64,000 nucleotides of DNA, taken from positions 21,479 to 85,478 of the forward strand of contig JAGCNZ010000014.1 of the NCBI GenBank assembly GCA_017645655.1, in the 5' to 3' direction. This document shows, one piece after another, positions 8,408 to 17,437 of this stretch. Made by a program: the position numbers and the translations under genes. A model generated the notes under the pieces. It ran no database searches, was not told the origin of the DNA, and worked only from the letters and a program-made list of their open reading frames with translations. Every line of letters starts with the position of its first letter. Positions within the stretch are counted from its first letter, which is position 1. This DNA is from Bacteroidaceae bacterium (GTDB lineage Bacteria > Bacteroidota > Bacteroidia > Bacteroidales > Bacteroidaceae).

Positions 8408-11400
8408 CTATTTCACGAGCATCTTCTTGCCGCCCACGATGTAGAGACCCTTTGCGGGCTTGCTCACACGCTGGCCTGCGACGTTGTAGATGCCGCCGGC
8501 ATTTCGCTTGTCAGACTTTCCTTGAACCGCCTCGATGCCGTTGGGGTCATCCCAGACATAGGTGAAGGGGGAGATTCCCTCGGCGAAGACTAACGACGTA
8601 CCATTGTATATGTAGCCGCTCTCCGTTTCGCAGAAGGTGCCGGCGAGTATGGTCCTGCCATTCTCGGCGATGCTGACTGCGTCCTGGAAAACGACCGGTT
8701 GGCCTGCCAGGAACGTCTCGGGAGTGACGTCGACTATGCAGCCATCCGTCAGAATGCCGGTGCCCGCCCAAGTGTCGAACGGCAAGCGGAGAGCCTGAAC
8801 GCCCTCGCCGCTCTTGGTGAACGTGAGGCTCGTGGCTGTGAAGTCCATCGGATTGAAGAACTTCCTGTCGCCATCGATGACAATCGACTGGGCAACACTG
8901 TCGGGACCAACCACGTTGACGTATGCCAGAAGCTCCTCCGTTGGCATTCTCTTAGAGGTCTGACCGGGCTTGACGATAGCGATGGAGTTGACCGGAAGCG
9001 GGCTGATCTCGCTCTTGCCCGCAGTGCCCGTGCCGTAGTAATACACCACGTGAGGCGTCGGATCACCCTCGTAGTACACCGTCATCTCGCCACGATAGAG
9101 CGCCGAACCATAGGGAACAAGCACCTCATAGCCGTTCGCCTCGCAAGCATATATCTTAAAGCCACCCTGCACCTTCGCCTGAACATTCGTCGGGAAAGAG
9201 AAACTGTTCTTGTTCGACAAGTAAACCAAGTTGCCGTCATTGTCGTAAACCTTGTATCCAATGGCTCCCGAACCCATTACCTTGTAGGTAGTCTTGCCGC
9301 TGCTGGTGCTCGTGGTGTAGTAGTAACCATTCGTCTGGTACTCGTCCACAAAGTCACTCCACTGCCCGACATCAGCATAGCCGATAGCCACCTCACCGTC
9401 GTCGTACGCCACACGGTTGGAACCTTTGGGCTTACCCTCCAGCGGACCGTCGAAGATGGCAGGCGACGGCTTGATGCGGTCGTCGATAAAGCAGATGCTC
9501 GGGGCTTTCGGATACTGATGCATATAAGCCTTCGCCTCGTCGATGTCCTGCTGAGTAGTGGTCACCCAATACTCGCCGTAGTCGCCCACAAAGTACTTGT
9601 CGTAAGGAACAAACATGCCGTTCACCTCGAAGAGCTCGCTCAAGTCAAGCTGAGCAGCATCGCACATCTTCTTCGCCATATGCAGATAGTCGGTCTTGCC
9701 ATAAGTGATTCTGCCACCCACGACACCCTCAGCATTCTCCAGACTAGCATCGTATGGGCCTGTACGCTTCTGTATGGGATCCTGACGCAGCATCTTAAAA
9801 AGCGTAGGATAAAAGGCAGGGTTGTGTCCCTGAACGTGGAAGTAAAGGTAAAGCTGGAAGTAGAAACGAGTCTGCTCCCATATGTCCATGCCAAACCATC
9901 CCTTGCCCTGAGCAAAGTCCTCAAGCGTCTTGGTAACCGTAGTGCCACGCGTCGTCGTCACACCTTGCAGGAAGACATTGGCGTTGGAGAACAGGTTGTT
10001 GCTCACCTCGGTAGCCCCCACGATGTTGAAGCATGCCTGATGGTTGTGCCCAATCTCGTGCGAAGGACCCCATATGGCACCCCCGCTCGACGTCATCGTA
10101 TTGTAGTTCATCACGGTGGAAATGGTGCCGTCACTATAGTAGGTGCCGTACGTCGTAGAATACATGTAGCCGTGATTGACGGAAAAGGCATTCCAAATAT
10201 TGCGGAAACGCCCCTGCAAGTCCTCCTTGAACCCCATGAGGTCTTCCTCCAGGTCAACGAAGTTGCTCCACACACGCAGCAGACCTTCCACCTCTCCTGT
10301 CTTGCCGATGGCACTCTTCACCAGGTTGGTAAGCATTGCAAAGACAACGCGCTCGCACTTTAGGTTGACGGTGTTGCTCTTGTTGAGCAGCTTCTCATAG
10401 AGGAGCGTCCAGTCCTGATTGGTCATGCCGCGAGTATAGTCGAAGTAGCCTTGCAGCTGTCCGCCCTCGATATGTATCTTAGCCGCAGGATAGTCGGCAA
10501 GGTACTTCTCAGGGTCATTGAGCTGATAGAAGATGTACAGCGTGCTTGGCTGACTCATTAGCACAGCATTGAGACCAGCATGAAGATTTGTCGTTGTCCC
10601 AGTAGGATGGTCGCCCGGGCTTTCGGTGTCAATCACGACCTCAGCCTGCAAAGTGCAGTCTGCGTTGGGCTCCTCGTCTACATAAATATAGATTATGTCC
10701 CCGGTGTCTCCCACGATGCCCGTCGGCCCTGAGAGTTTACCGAAAGCATTGCTCATGCCGGCATATTCGTTCCACGACATCTTCTGGTTGTTACTGTAGA
10801 CAAAGTAATCGTCTCGAACGCGGAAGAACTTTTCGAAGCCTTCCCTCGTGTAGCCCGTCGAGGCAGTAAAGCTTTCCCACGTGTCGTTCTTAACCTTCAG
10901 GACCATCGCCTTCATGTTGTCATTCAAGGCAGCAAAGTCGGCGTTCCCGGCCAAGGCCTCATCCGTGAGAGCCTGTATCTCGTCCTTGAGCACAGTGCAT
11001 GCCTTGTCCTGGAACAGGTTGGCGAGAGCAGCCTTATATGTGTTGAGGTTCTGCATCAAGTCGTTATATGCAGTGAGCTTGGAGCGCTCTTCAGCAATGA
11101 AGCCTTCGTCGAGCTCTGCTTCCTCGAATCCCCACACACTATTTTCGTTGTTGGTGTACCAACCTACGACACTGTTGCCTGCGTCGCAATGCAAGCCAAC
11201 GTTATTAGCGTCGACGATGTAATAAGTCACAGTTGTTGCGTCGGCAGTGCGCTGGAGCGTGAAGCCCTTAGACGGTTTGTTCAGTTGCGTGCGGTACGGC
11301 GTGCTGTATGCGCCGTTCTGCAAGGTGACATAACGTTGCGTGCACATGTTCTGCAAGATGCTCGTGCTGCCTGTTCCTGCGACGAGAGTCCAGTACTGAG

Positions 11401-12550
11401 CAAGCTTGCCGGCATCTTTTCCTTCACATGAGATGATGTTTGAGGCGAAGTTCTCGGTGATGTAGTTCGACTTGTTGACGTTCTTGATGCGATAGTACTT
11501 GCCGACAACCGGCTCGCTCAATCCGCTTAAGGCAAACAGGTTGTCCTCCACCTCCTGCAATGTGTAGTTCTCTGCCAGGGTGATGCTCCAATCGGAACCT
11601 TGGTCGCCTTGACACGCCCACTTGTACAGGGTTGTGCCGTCGCCGTTGAGGTTCAGACACACATTGCCCGAGAAGCTTTCATTCTCGGAGAGATTGATGA
11701 AGGCATCGTTGGTACCGTTGTTGGGGCTGAACTGAATGTAGATTGTGTTGGCGGTGGCAGATGGCGAGCGGAAGTTGTCGTCATCGTTCAGGTATCGACC
11801 CGTGCTTGCATTGCGAAGCGTGTAGCCGTTGCCAGCCTTCGTGATGAGCCAAACCTGTGCCAGGGTATTGTCGTTCTTGGCAGCGCCCTCAGTGTTGGTA
11901 CCGTTGTCAGCGAGGCGCACGTTGGTACTGCGGCGGCTTGTGAGGCGAACGATGTTCTTGCTGCTGAGCACATAATTGACGTATGCTCTGCCGGTGAGGT
12001 TGCCTAAGTCGGAGAACGTGATGGTTCGGAAAGCCCAGTCACGGTCGCCTCCTTGACTGCCGACACCCGATGCACCAATCAACGAACCGTTGTTGTTCTG
12101 CAGATAATAGCGGTCCATGCTGCGCAACGACCAGTGCCCTGCCGCGTCGAACTGCGCGATGGTGTAGAAATACTTGTCTGCCACGGTGGCATTGGTGCCG
12201 TTGTTCTTGCTTGGAGTCACGTTGCAGTAGTAGTTGCCCAGGCCCGACTTGAGGAAGTACTGGCCGTCCGTCCCCGTCTCTTCGAGCTGGACGAGATAGC
12301 CGAGGCTGGACTCTGCATCTGCTCCGTTGGGAGTAGATGTTGAGACGCCGAGCGTATTGCCTTCGCCCTCGAGGGTGAAAGCGGTGGTCGATGCGTTGTA
12401 GAGGACATACCACTGCCCCGTCTGGAGTGTGGTGGCAGCGCTGCCCACATTGATGATTTTACCTGCGAATTCGCTTGTCTGTGCCCAGGCGGAAGTAGTG
12501 CCGAGCAGTGCGATAAGTGACGCTAAAAGCAATCTGATCTGGTTTCTCAT
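8408..12550 (-). CDS. Secreted M60-family (enhancin/mucinase-type) metalloprotease
   Basis: A 1380-residue exported protein with a signal peptide (about 1-23, ending SAWAQ). The catalytic zinc motif HEIGH is in AIWGPSHEIGHNHQ (about residue 828), followed by the ATEVSNNLFSNANVF helix; both are hallmarks of peptidase M60, a family acting on mucin-type glycoproteins. The first 480 residues hold at least two similar segments with WYVLYN and YTLRNASTGRYL wording that may be lectin-like beta-trefoil domains (inference). The C-terminus (GGIYNVAGQRVSKPAKGLYI, then GGKKMLVK) looks like a type-A T9SS sorting tail, so the enzyme is probably released or displayed on the surface. It is the largest closed gene of the window, and a weak TATCTTTG element lies upstream at 12590-12597. 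Confidence 0.88.
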   Translation of the reverse strand: MRNQIRLLLASLIALLGTTSAWAQTSEFAGKIINVGSAATTLQTGQWYVLYNASTTAFTLEGEGNTLGVSTSTPNGADAESSLGYLVQLEETGTDGQYFLKSGLGNYYCNVTPSKNNGTNATVADKYFYTIAQFDAAGHWSLRSMDRYYLQNNNGSLIGASGVGSQGGDRDWAFRTITFSDLGNLTGRAYVNYVLSSKNIVRLTSRRSTNVRLADNGTNTEGAAKNDNTLAQVWLITKAGNGYTLRNASTGRYLNDDDNFRSPSATANTIYIQFSPNNGTNDAFINLSENESFSGNVCLNLNGDGTTLYKWACQGDQGSDWSITLAENYTLQEVEDNLFALSGLSEPVVGKYYRIKNVNKSNYITENFASNIISCEGKDAGKLAQYWTLVAGTGSTSILQNMCTQRYVTLQNGAYSTPYRTQLNKPSKGFTLQRTADATTVTYYIVDANNVGLHCDAGNSVVGWYTNNENSVWGFEEAELDEGFIAEERSKLTAYNDLMQNLNTYKAALANLFQDKACTVLKDEIQALTDEALAGNADFAALNDNMKAMVLKVKNDTWESFTASTGYTREGFEKFFRVRDDYFVYSNNQKMSWNEYAGMSNAFGKLSGPTGIVGDTGDIIYIYVDEEPNADCTLQAEVVIDTESPGDHPTGTTTNLHAGLNAVLMSQPSTLYIFYQLNDPEKYLADYPAAKIHIEGGQLQGYFDYTRGMTNQDWTLLYEKLLNKSNTVNLKCERVVFAMLTNLVKSAIGKTGEVEGLLRVWSNFVDLEEDLMGFKEDLQGRFRNIWNAFSVNHGYMYSTTYGTYYSDGTISTVMNYNTMTSSGGAIWGPSHEIGHNHQACFNIVGATEVSNNLFSNANVFLQGVTTTRGTTVTKTLEDFAQGKGWFGMDIWEQTRFYFQLYLYFHVQGHNPAFYPTLFKMLRQDPIQKRTGPYDASLENAEGVVGGRITYGKTDYLHMAKKMCDAAQLDLSELFEVNGMFVPYDKYFVGDYGEYWVTTTQQDIDEAKAYMHQYPKAPSICFIDDRIKPSPAIFDGPLEGKPKGSNRVAYDDGEVAIGYADVGQWSDFVDEYQTNGYYYTTSTSSGKTTYKVMGSGAIGYKVYDNDGNLVYLSNKNSFSFPTNVQAKVQGGFKIYACEANGYEVLVPYGSALYRGEMTVYYEGDPTPHVVYYYGTGTAGKSEISPLPVNSIAIVKPGQTSKRMPTEELLAYVNVVGPDSVAQSIVIDGDRKFFNPMDFTATSLTFTKSGEGVQALRLPFDTWAGTGILTDGCIVDVTPETFLAGQPVVFQDAVSIAENGRTILAGTFCETESGYIYNGTSLVFAEGISPFTYVWDDPNGIEAVQGKSDKRNAGGIYNVAGQRVSKPAKGLYIVGGKKMLVK

Positions 12551-12697
12551 AATATGTTAGATTTAGTTTAATGCAAGCATATTTGGGTACAAAGATAATA
12601 AAAAATGTTCATGCGCGCGAAGAAATTCCACTTTTTTTCGCGCTACATGCCCGAAAAGGCACAAATCGCTCTCCTGCGCGACGAATCGCGCGGGCTT

Positions 12698-13642
12698 CTA
12701 ACCAATAATAAGCGACAGGAGGTAAGTGAGATAGCAGATGACGAGCAAAGCGCCTTCGAGGCGGTTGATGCGTCGTCCTGTGGCGGCAACAAGCCAAACC
12801 AGCACGACGCTGCCGAAGAAGACAAGCCAGTCCTTCAGCGTAATCTCCGTGACAGTCATGGGAACGATGCTGCTGCAGGTGCCTATGACGAATGCGATGT
12901 TGAAGACATTACTGCCGATCACGTTGCCGAAAGCGAGTCCGAGGCTGCCCTTCTTTGCTGCCACTACACTTGTGGCAAACTCCGGCAGGCTGGTTCCTGC
13001 GGCAAGGATGGTCATTCCTATCACGCTCTCGCTGATTCCGAAATCCCTTGCCACCGAGGCTGCATTGTCCACGAGCACGCGTCCGCCAAACACCAGAGCC
13101 GCCATGCCAAGCAGAATCAGCAGGATGAGTTTCGGCATCGGGGTCTTCTCCTCGAGCACCACGTCCTTTGCCTCCTTCCTGTCAGCCATGGCAATTCGGT
13201 AGGCCATGTAGAGGTAACCGCAGAAGAAAGCGACCATGACGAGGCCTTCCCACGTGGAAACCGTGCTCTTTGTGTAGGCAAAGAGGACAAGCATAGCCGT
13301 CGTCAGCACGCAAATCGGGAAGTCGCGAACGAGCATGGACCTGTTCACGGCAAGCGGGCTCATGAGGGCTGAACCGCCGATAATGACGAGGATGTTGAAG
13401 ACGTTGCTGCCGATGATGTTGCCCACGCTCATGTCCGAACTGGCACGGAGCACGCTCAGGAAACTGACCATGAACTCCGGCAGACTCGTCCCGAGCGCCA
13501 CCACCGTCAGTCCTATCACGAGTTCGCTGACCTTCAGGCGCCGAGCCAAGCCGCTTGCACCGTCCGTAAACGTGTTCGCACCCCATAGGACAATGGCGAT
13601 GCCGGCTATGATGAAGACAATTTCAAGAAGGAGTTTTTCCAT
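12698..13642 (-). CDS. Calcium/sodium antiporter (CaCA family, YrbG-like)
   Basis: The ATG giving MEKLLLEIVFIIAG is chosen because the 33 residues upstream (to 13741) look non-coding and hydrophilic; this gives 314 residues. The protein has about ten membrane spans and the two inverted alpha-repeats of the cation/Ca2+ exchanger superfamily: VALGTSLPEFMVSFLS with GNIIGSNVFNILVIIG in the first half, and AAGTSLPEFATSVVAA with GNVIGSNVFNIAFVIG in the second. Acidic residues in both GTSLPEF motifs bind the cation. It probably extrudes Ca2+ in exchange for Na+ at the inner membrane. It is transcribed divergently from the TPR gene, with more than 700 bases between. Confidence 0.9.
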   Translation of the reverse strand: MEKLLLEIVFIIAGIAIVLWGANTFTDGASGLARRLKVSELVIGLTVVALGTSLPEFMVSFLSVLRASSDMSVGNIIGSNVFNILVIIGGSALMSPLAVNRSMLVRDFPICVLTTAMLVLFAYTKSTVSTWEGLVMVAFFCGYLYMAYRIAMADRKEAKDVVLEEKTPMPKLILLILLGMAALVFGGRVLVDNAASVARDFGISESVIGMTILAAGTSLPEFATSVVAAKKGSLGLAFGNVIGSNVFNIAFVIGTCSSIVPMTVTEITLKDWLVFFGSVVLVWLVAATGRRINRLEGALLVICYLTYLLSLIIG

Positions 13643-13954
13643 AAACGCCTGCAAAGGTACGAAGAAATTATAAATAATAAAAGAATCCGAAGAATTAATT
13701 TGCAGACGCCCTCCTGCAGCCCACCGACCCATCCGGCACAAAATGTAAAGATTTTTCCGAAGACGGAGTTGAGTCTCTGAAGTATTGCCCTACCCTTTCC
13801 GGGGTTGCGCCACGACAATTTCGATTGCCTGAACAGGATTTTAAGGCGTTGTCTGGAGAGCCTTTTGAAACGCCTTTGTAACAATCTAAGAATAAGGCAC
13901 TTGCAAACGACACTTGTCAAAAACAAAATTACAGCCAGCCAAATTGCAAAATAT

Positions 13955-14047
13955 AACGTGTGATAATTGAAAATATCACGTGTAATAATTAAAATATTAC
14001 GTGTGAAAATTGCAAACATCACGTGTTACATTTTCATTTATCACAGG
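13955..14047 (+). repeat. CACGTG array 3 (plus orientation, more diverged)
   Basis: Boxes start at 13955 (AACGTG), 13977, 13998 (TACGTG), 14020 and 14042 (CACAGG), with steps of 22, 21, 22 and 22. The spacers differ most here (for example TGATAATTGAAAATAT), yet the spacing is exactly that of the other arrays. It stands upstream of both divergent genes. Confidence 0.85.
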
Positions 14048-14296
14048 GAGTGTTTTCGATTTTCACCTTTTGCGACAGAAATCCTGACGTGCCTGCCCAC
14101 ATGGAATGTAATGTTTTTTTCGTCTTCTCCATTAGCCACACCGGCAAACTCATGCTTTGAGGCTCATTTTCACGACTCGGAAGACTTCCCGACGAAAAGA
14201 AGCCATTTTCTCCTTTCGAAACGCGATGAAATATACCGAAAAAGGGTGTAAATTGTTCTATTTCTCGTTTTTTAAGTTTCGTTAATACTCTTAATG

Positions 14297-14327
14297 TTGG
14301 CAGATTTGGTATTTCTTCTTACCTTTG
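14297..14327 (+). promoter_or_regulatory. Bacteroidota-type promoter for the TPR gene
   Basis: TTGG at 14297-14300 and TACCTTTG at 14320-14327, separated by 19 bases, match the -33/-7 pattern of Bacteroidota sigma-ABfr promoters. The start codon is about 80 bases further on. Confidence 0.65.
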
Positions 14328-14405
14328 CACACGGAAACGAACGAATCACTTACAATTTGTTCGGCAAGTTAACCTGAAGTTGCACATTATATAATAAGTA
14401 GAAAA

Positions 14406-15815
14406 ATGAAGAAACTCACTCTCGCCATGTTGCTCGCGCTCATCGGAGCAACCGCAATGGCACAGAATTTCGAAGGTAGCACCATTGAAGAACGCATCGC
14501 GTTCTCTACTGGCGACAACGAGGACTCCATCAAGACCGCCAAGGGCTACATCACCATGTTCCAGCAGACAAATGCGAACAAGGATTATCTGGACATGTAC
14601 GAAAACTACAAGTGGATAAAGCAATATGCGCCCTTCGCGCAGAACGGCATCTACTCGCAAGGCCCGTTCATGTTCTATAACCTTATCAATGCAGAACAAG
14701 ACCCCGTCAAGAAGCGCAGATACTTCGACGAAATGATGGAGCTCTTCGAGCTTCGCCAGAAGAACCTCAACGCCCTGAACTCTTTCGCAAAGACGAAGAG
14801 CACACTGGGCGACGTGCTGAGCGTGAAGGCTGAGTACTACAACTGGACGGCTCCTGCTGTCCTCGGGGAGAACTTCGACCTTCGTGGCTCGTACAAGAAC
14901 TTCGCCGAAGCCATCAAGATGGTTAACGAGCAGGGCGGTCGCGAAATTACAGGCAGCTTCCTCCAGACCTTCTTCCTGGTAAGCGACGCCATCTACAAGG
15001 CTACCAATGGTGGCACTCGCGAACAGTATCTGCAGGACTACCTGGACAGCAAGGACGCATGCGAGAAGATGCTCCAACTGGCCAAAGAGGCTCAGGAGGC
15101 TGGCGACACCATCAAGGCCCAGCAGCTCGTGGCAACCTACGACGCTCCTCTGGCTGCCATCGAACAGATTTTCTCACAGAGCGGAGCTGCCGACAGCGCA
15201 CAGATCATCAGCATCTATACCAAGAAGTTCGATGGATATAAGAACGACATCAACAAGCTGAACTCCAGCCTGACCATCATGCAGGACAACGACTGCGACG
15301 AGTCGGACATCTACTATCAGTATGCCGAAGCCGCTTACGCACTGGAACCCTCCTACACCAGCGCCATCGGTCTGGCACAGAAGGCACAGAAGGACGGCCA
15401 GCTCGACAAGATGCTCGAGTACTACAACAAGGCCCTCGAACTCACTTCGAGCGACGAAACCCGCGGCAAGATTTGCCTGAACATCTGCAACGGCCTGACA
15501 AAGAGCAAGCAATACACAGGTGCCCTGACCTACGCAGAAAAGGCAATCGCCTACAATCCCGACCTGACAGGCAAGTCCTACCTGAAGATGGCCAACATCT
15601 ACGCCCTGCTGGGTCAGTACGGCGAAGCAACTGCATACTGCGGAAAGGCTGCTGCTTCAGACATCACAGTCAGCGGTTCTGCAGATCGTCTGAAGGCTAA
15701 CATCCAAAAAGCACAGGCCAGCCAGGCCGCCAACGCTGCAGCCCTGAAGGCTTACAACGACTTCAAGGCTCGCCAGAAGGCAGAGGAAGACTTCTGGAGC
15801 GGCGGAAAGAAATAA
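14406..15815 (+). CDS. Secreted tetratricopeptide-repeat protein
   Basis: A 469-residue protein with a signal peptide (MKKLTLAMLLALIGATAMAQ). It is almost entirely helical, with TPR-like helix pairs, clearest at about 290-430 in SDIYYQYAEAAYALEP, MLEYYNKALELTSSD, ALTYAEKAIAYNPD and LKMANIYALLGQYGEA. The C-terminus is an Ala/Lys/Glu-rich helix ending EEDFWSGGKK. The organisation fits a periplasmic or outer-membrane scaffold protein conserved among Bacteroidales, but no enzymatic function is visible. It has its own promoter and a clear hairpin terminator, so it is probably monocistronic. Codon choice is strongly biased toward C-ending codons, suggesting high expression. Confidence 0.75.
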   Translation: MKKLTLAMLLALIGATAMAQNFEGSTIEERIAFSTGDNEDSIKTAKGYITMFQQTNANKDYLDMYENYKWIKQYAPFAQNGIYSQGPFMFYNLINAEQDPVKKRRYFDEMMELFELRQKNLNALNSFAKTKSTLGDVLSVKAEYYNWTAPAVLGENFDLRGSYKNFAEAIKMVNEQGGREITGSFLQTFFLVSDAIYKATNGGTREQYLQDYLDSKDACEKMLQLAKEAQEAGDTIKAQQLVATYDAPLAAIEQIFSQSGAADSAQIISIYTKKFDGYKNDINKLNSSLTIMQDNDCDESDIYYQYAEAAYALEPSYTSAIGLAQKAQKDGQLDKMLEYYNKALELTSSDETRGKICLNICNGLTKSKQYTGALTYAEKAIAYNPDLTGKSYLKMANIYALLGQYGEATAYCGKAAASDITVSGSADRLKANIQKAQASQAANAAALKAYNDFKARQKAEEDFWSGGKK

Positions 15816-15859
15816 CACGCTCACCAAAGCCTCGTCCCCAAAGGACAGGCTCACCAACC

Positions 15860-15894
15860 AGACCCGCTGTGCCACAAAGCATGGCGGGTCTTTT
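15860..15894 (+). terminator. Intrinsic terminator of the TPR gene
   Basis: The stem AGACCCGC (15860-15867) pairs with GCGGGTCT (15884-15891) across a 16-base loop and is followed by TTTTCG. Confidence 0.7.
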
Positions 15895-15945
15895 CGTAAC
15901 GAGAAACATTTTATTTGTAAAAAAGGTTAAAAAAATGGCCTAACC

Positions 15946-15977
15946 TTTGTCTTAGTTAAGAAAATTTAGTAACTTTA
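15946..15977 (+). promoter_or_regulatory. Promoter of the Gfo/Idh-Tat operon
   Basis: TTTG at 15946-15949 and TAACTTTA at 15970-15977 with a 20-base spacer fit the Bacteroidota consensus. The first start codon of the operon is 56 bases downstream. Confidence 0.6.
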
Positions 15978-16033
15978 CACACTGAAAGTGCACTTTTACC
16001 ACAAAATCAGGGTAAAACAGACACAAACCAACG

Positions 16034-17110
16034 ATGAAAAAGATTAAAATCGGCATCATAGGACTCGGCAGAATGGGACGCAAGCACCTCGCGGAACTTG
16101 TGGCCTGCGACTACTGGGACGTCAAATATACCTGCGACATTAATCCCGAAAAGGCTAAGCATTCACACCAGATAGCACCCAATGCCATCTTTACAACCGA
16201 CGAACGAGACCTCTGGAACGACCCGGAAGTGGAGTGCGTCGGTCTTTTTGCATTGGCAGACACCCGCGCAAGCCGAATCGAGAAAGCAGTCAAGGCAGGC
16301 AAACACGTCATCTGCGAAAAACCACTCGCCTATAAGCTCAGCGAGGAATGGGACGTCGTACGGCTCGAAGAGTCAACCGACAAATTCTGCACCGTCAACC
16401 TATACCTGCGAAATGCCTGGTACACGCAAGCCATGAAGGACTTCGTCAAAAGCGGAGAAATCGGGGAACTCGCTATCATTCGCATCTGTCACATGACTCC
16501 CGGCCTGTCACCAGGAGAAGGACACGAGTACGAGGGTCCGTCTTTCCACGACTGCGGAATGCACTACGTGGACATCGCTCGATGGTATGCCGACTCAGAA
16601 TACAAGACAGGACACGCGCAGGCCATCCGCATGTGGGACTACAAAGACCCGTGGTGGCTGCAGTGTCACGGCACATTCGAGAACGGCGTCGTCTACGACA
16701 TCACCCAAGGCTTCATCTATGGACAGCTTGCAAAAGACCAGACGCACAACTCCTACACCGAACTCATCGGCAGCAAGGGCTTTGTACGCATGACACACGA
16801 CTTCAAGACAGCCGTCGTGGAGATGCATGGCGAACACGAGACCCAACGCATCGAACAGCCTTATGGGGACAAGAACATCGACCGGCTCTGCAAACTCATG
16901 GGCGAAGCTATCCTGACCGGCAAACGCCCTGAGTCCCTACCCCGCTTCCGCGACGCAGCCATCGCAAGCGAGTACTCCTGGAAAATGCTCGAGGATGCCC
17001 GACGCAACGACCTGCCATCGAAAGGCACGCCCGAAGAACTGGAACAGATTCACTACCGTCGCGCACATGCCACCGATGGCTACGGACTCATCGACCGACC
17101 GCACAAATAA
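16034..17110 (+). CDS. Cytoplasmic Gfo/Idh/MocA-family oxidoreductase
   Basis: A 358-residue NAD(P)-dependent sugar dehydrogenase-like protein without a signal peptide. The Rossmann motif GIIGLGRMGRKHL is at residues 7-19 and the family motif CEKPLAY near residue 98. The catalytic region includes FHDCGMHYVDIARWYAD (about 177-193), with the conserved D and H of the family. Members oxidise or isomerise sugars and inositols. As first gene of a run with TatA, a Tat-exported paralogue, a DUF1080 protein and an isomerase/epimerase, it may act on the imported product of a periplasmic 3-keto-sugar pathway. That assignment is inference from context. Confidence 0.87.
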   Translation: MKKIKIGIIGLGRMGRKHLAELVACDYWDVKYTCDINPEKAKHSHQIAPNAIFTTDERDLWNDPEVECVGLFALADTRASRIEKAVKAGKHVICEKPLAYKLSEEWDVVRLEESTDKFCTVNLYLRNAWYTQAMKDFVKSGEIGELAIIRICHMTPGLSPGEGHEYEGPSFHDCGMHYVDIARWYADSEYKTGHAQAIRMWDYKDPWWLQCHGTFENGVVYDITQGFIYGQLAKDQTHNSYTELIGSKGFVRMTHDFKTAVVEMHGEHETQRIEQPYGDKNIDRLCKLMGEAILTGKRPESLPRFRDAAIASEYSWKMLEDARRNDLPSKGTPEELEQIHYRRAHATDGYGLIDRPHK

Positions 17111-17148
17111 CAAATCCTGAATCTACAAAAACTTAAAACCATATAAAT

Positions 17149-17358
17149 ATGACAAACCAACTCTTGTTCCTCGGCAGTATTGGCAGCCAGGAAATCATTA
17201 TCATCGCACTCGTCATCCTGCTCCTCTTCGGCGGCAAGAAGATTCCCGAACTGATGCGCGGCCTCGGCAAAGGCGTATCGCAATTCAAAAAAGGCATGAA
17301 AGACATTGAAGAAGAAATCAATGCCGAGCCCGAAAAGAAAGAAGTTCCGCACCCTTAA
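17149..17358 (+). CDS. tatA: Sec-independent translocase subunit TatA
   Basis: A 69-residue protein with the TatA layout: a short N-terminus, one membrane helix (EIIIIALVILLLF, about 14-26), the hinge GGKKIPEL, an amphipathic helix (MRGLGKGVSQFKKGMKDIEEEI) and a charged tail. TatA forms the pore-like assembly that moves folded proteins with twin-arginine signals across the inner membrane. It lies 38 bases after the first oxidoreductase gene and 79 bases before the gene of a likely Tat substrate; tatC is four genes further on. Confidence 0.93.
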   Translation: MTNQLLFLGSIGSQEIIIIALVILLLFGGKKIPELMRGLGKGVSQFKKGMKDIEEEINAEPEKKEVPHP

Positions 17359-17437
17359 CAGCGCGCCTTTGTGCTAAGCATCAAAGAAATTCAAAACAAA
17401 TAACATAAGTTTAACCATCCAAAACAAAACATCTCTT

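Larger units (their letters stand above)
13643..14405. other. 763-base divergent intergenic region
   Basis: It holds CACGTG array 3 (13955-14047) and the promoter of the TPR gene (14297-14327). Open frames here, such as one on the minus strand up to 14022, show no protein-like composition. I see nothing else recognisable between 13643 and 13950 or between 14048 and 14290. Confidence 0.6.

Noticed and set aside
8699-10363. A 554-codon plus-strand frame within the M60 protease gene
   Set aside because: Antisense to the M60 gene. Its translation is rich in Arg, Val and His in the manner of a shadow frame and shows no domain.
13606-14022. A 138-codon minus-strand frame upstream of the Na+/Ca2+ exchanger
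   Set aside because: It overlaps the exchanger start and CACGTG array 3. Its Leu/Arg/Phe-rich translation does not look like a protein.
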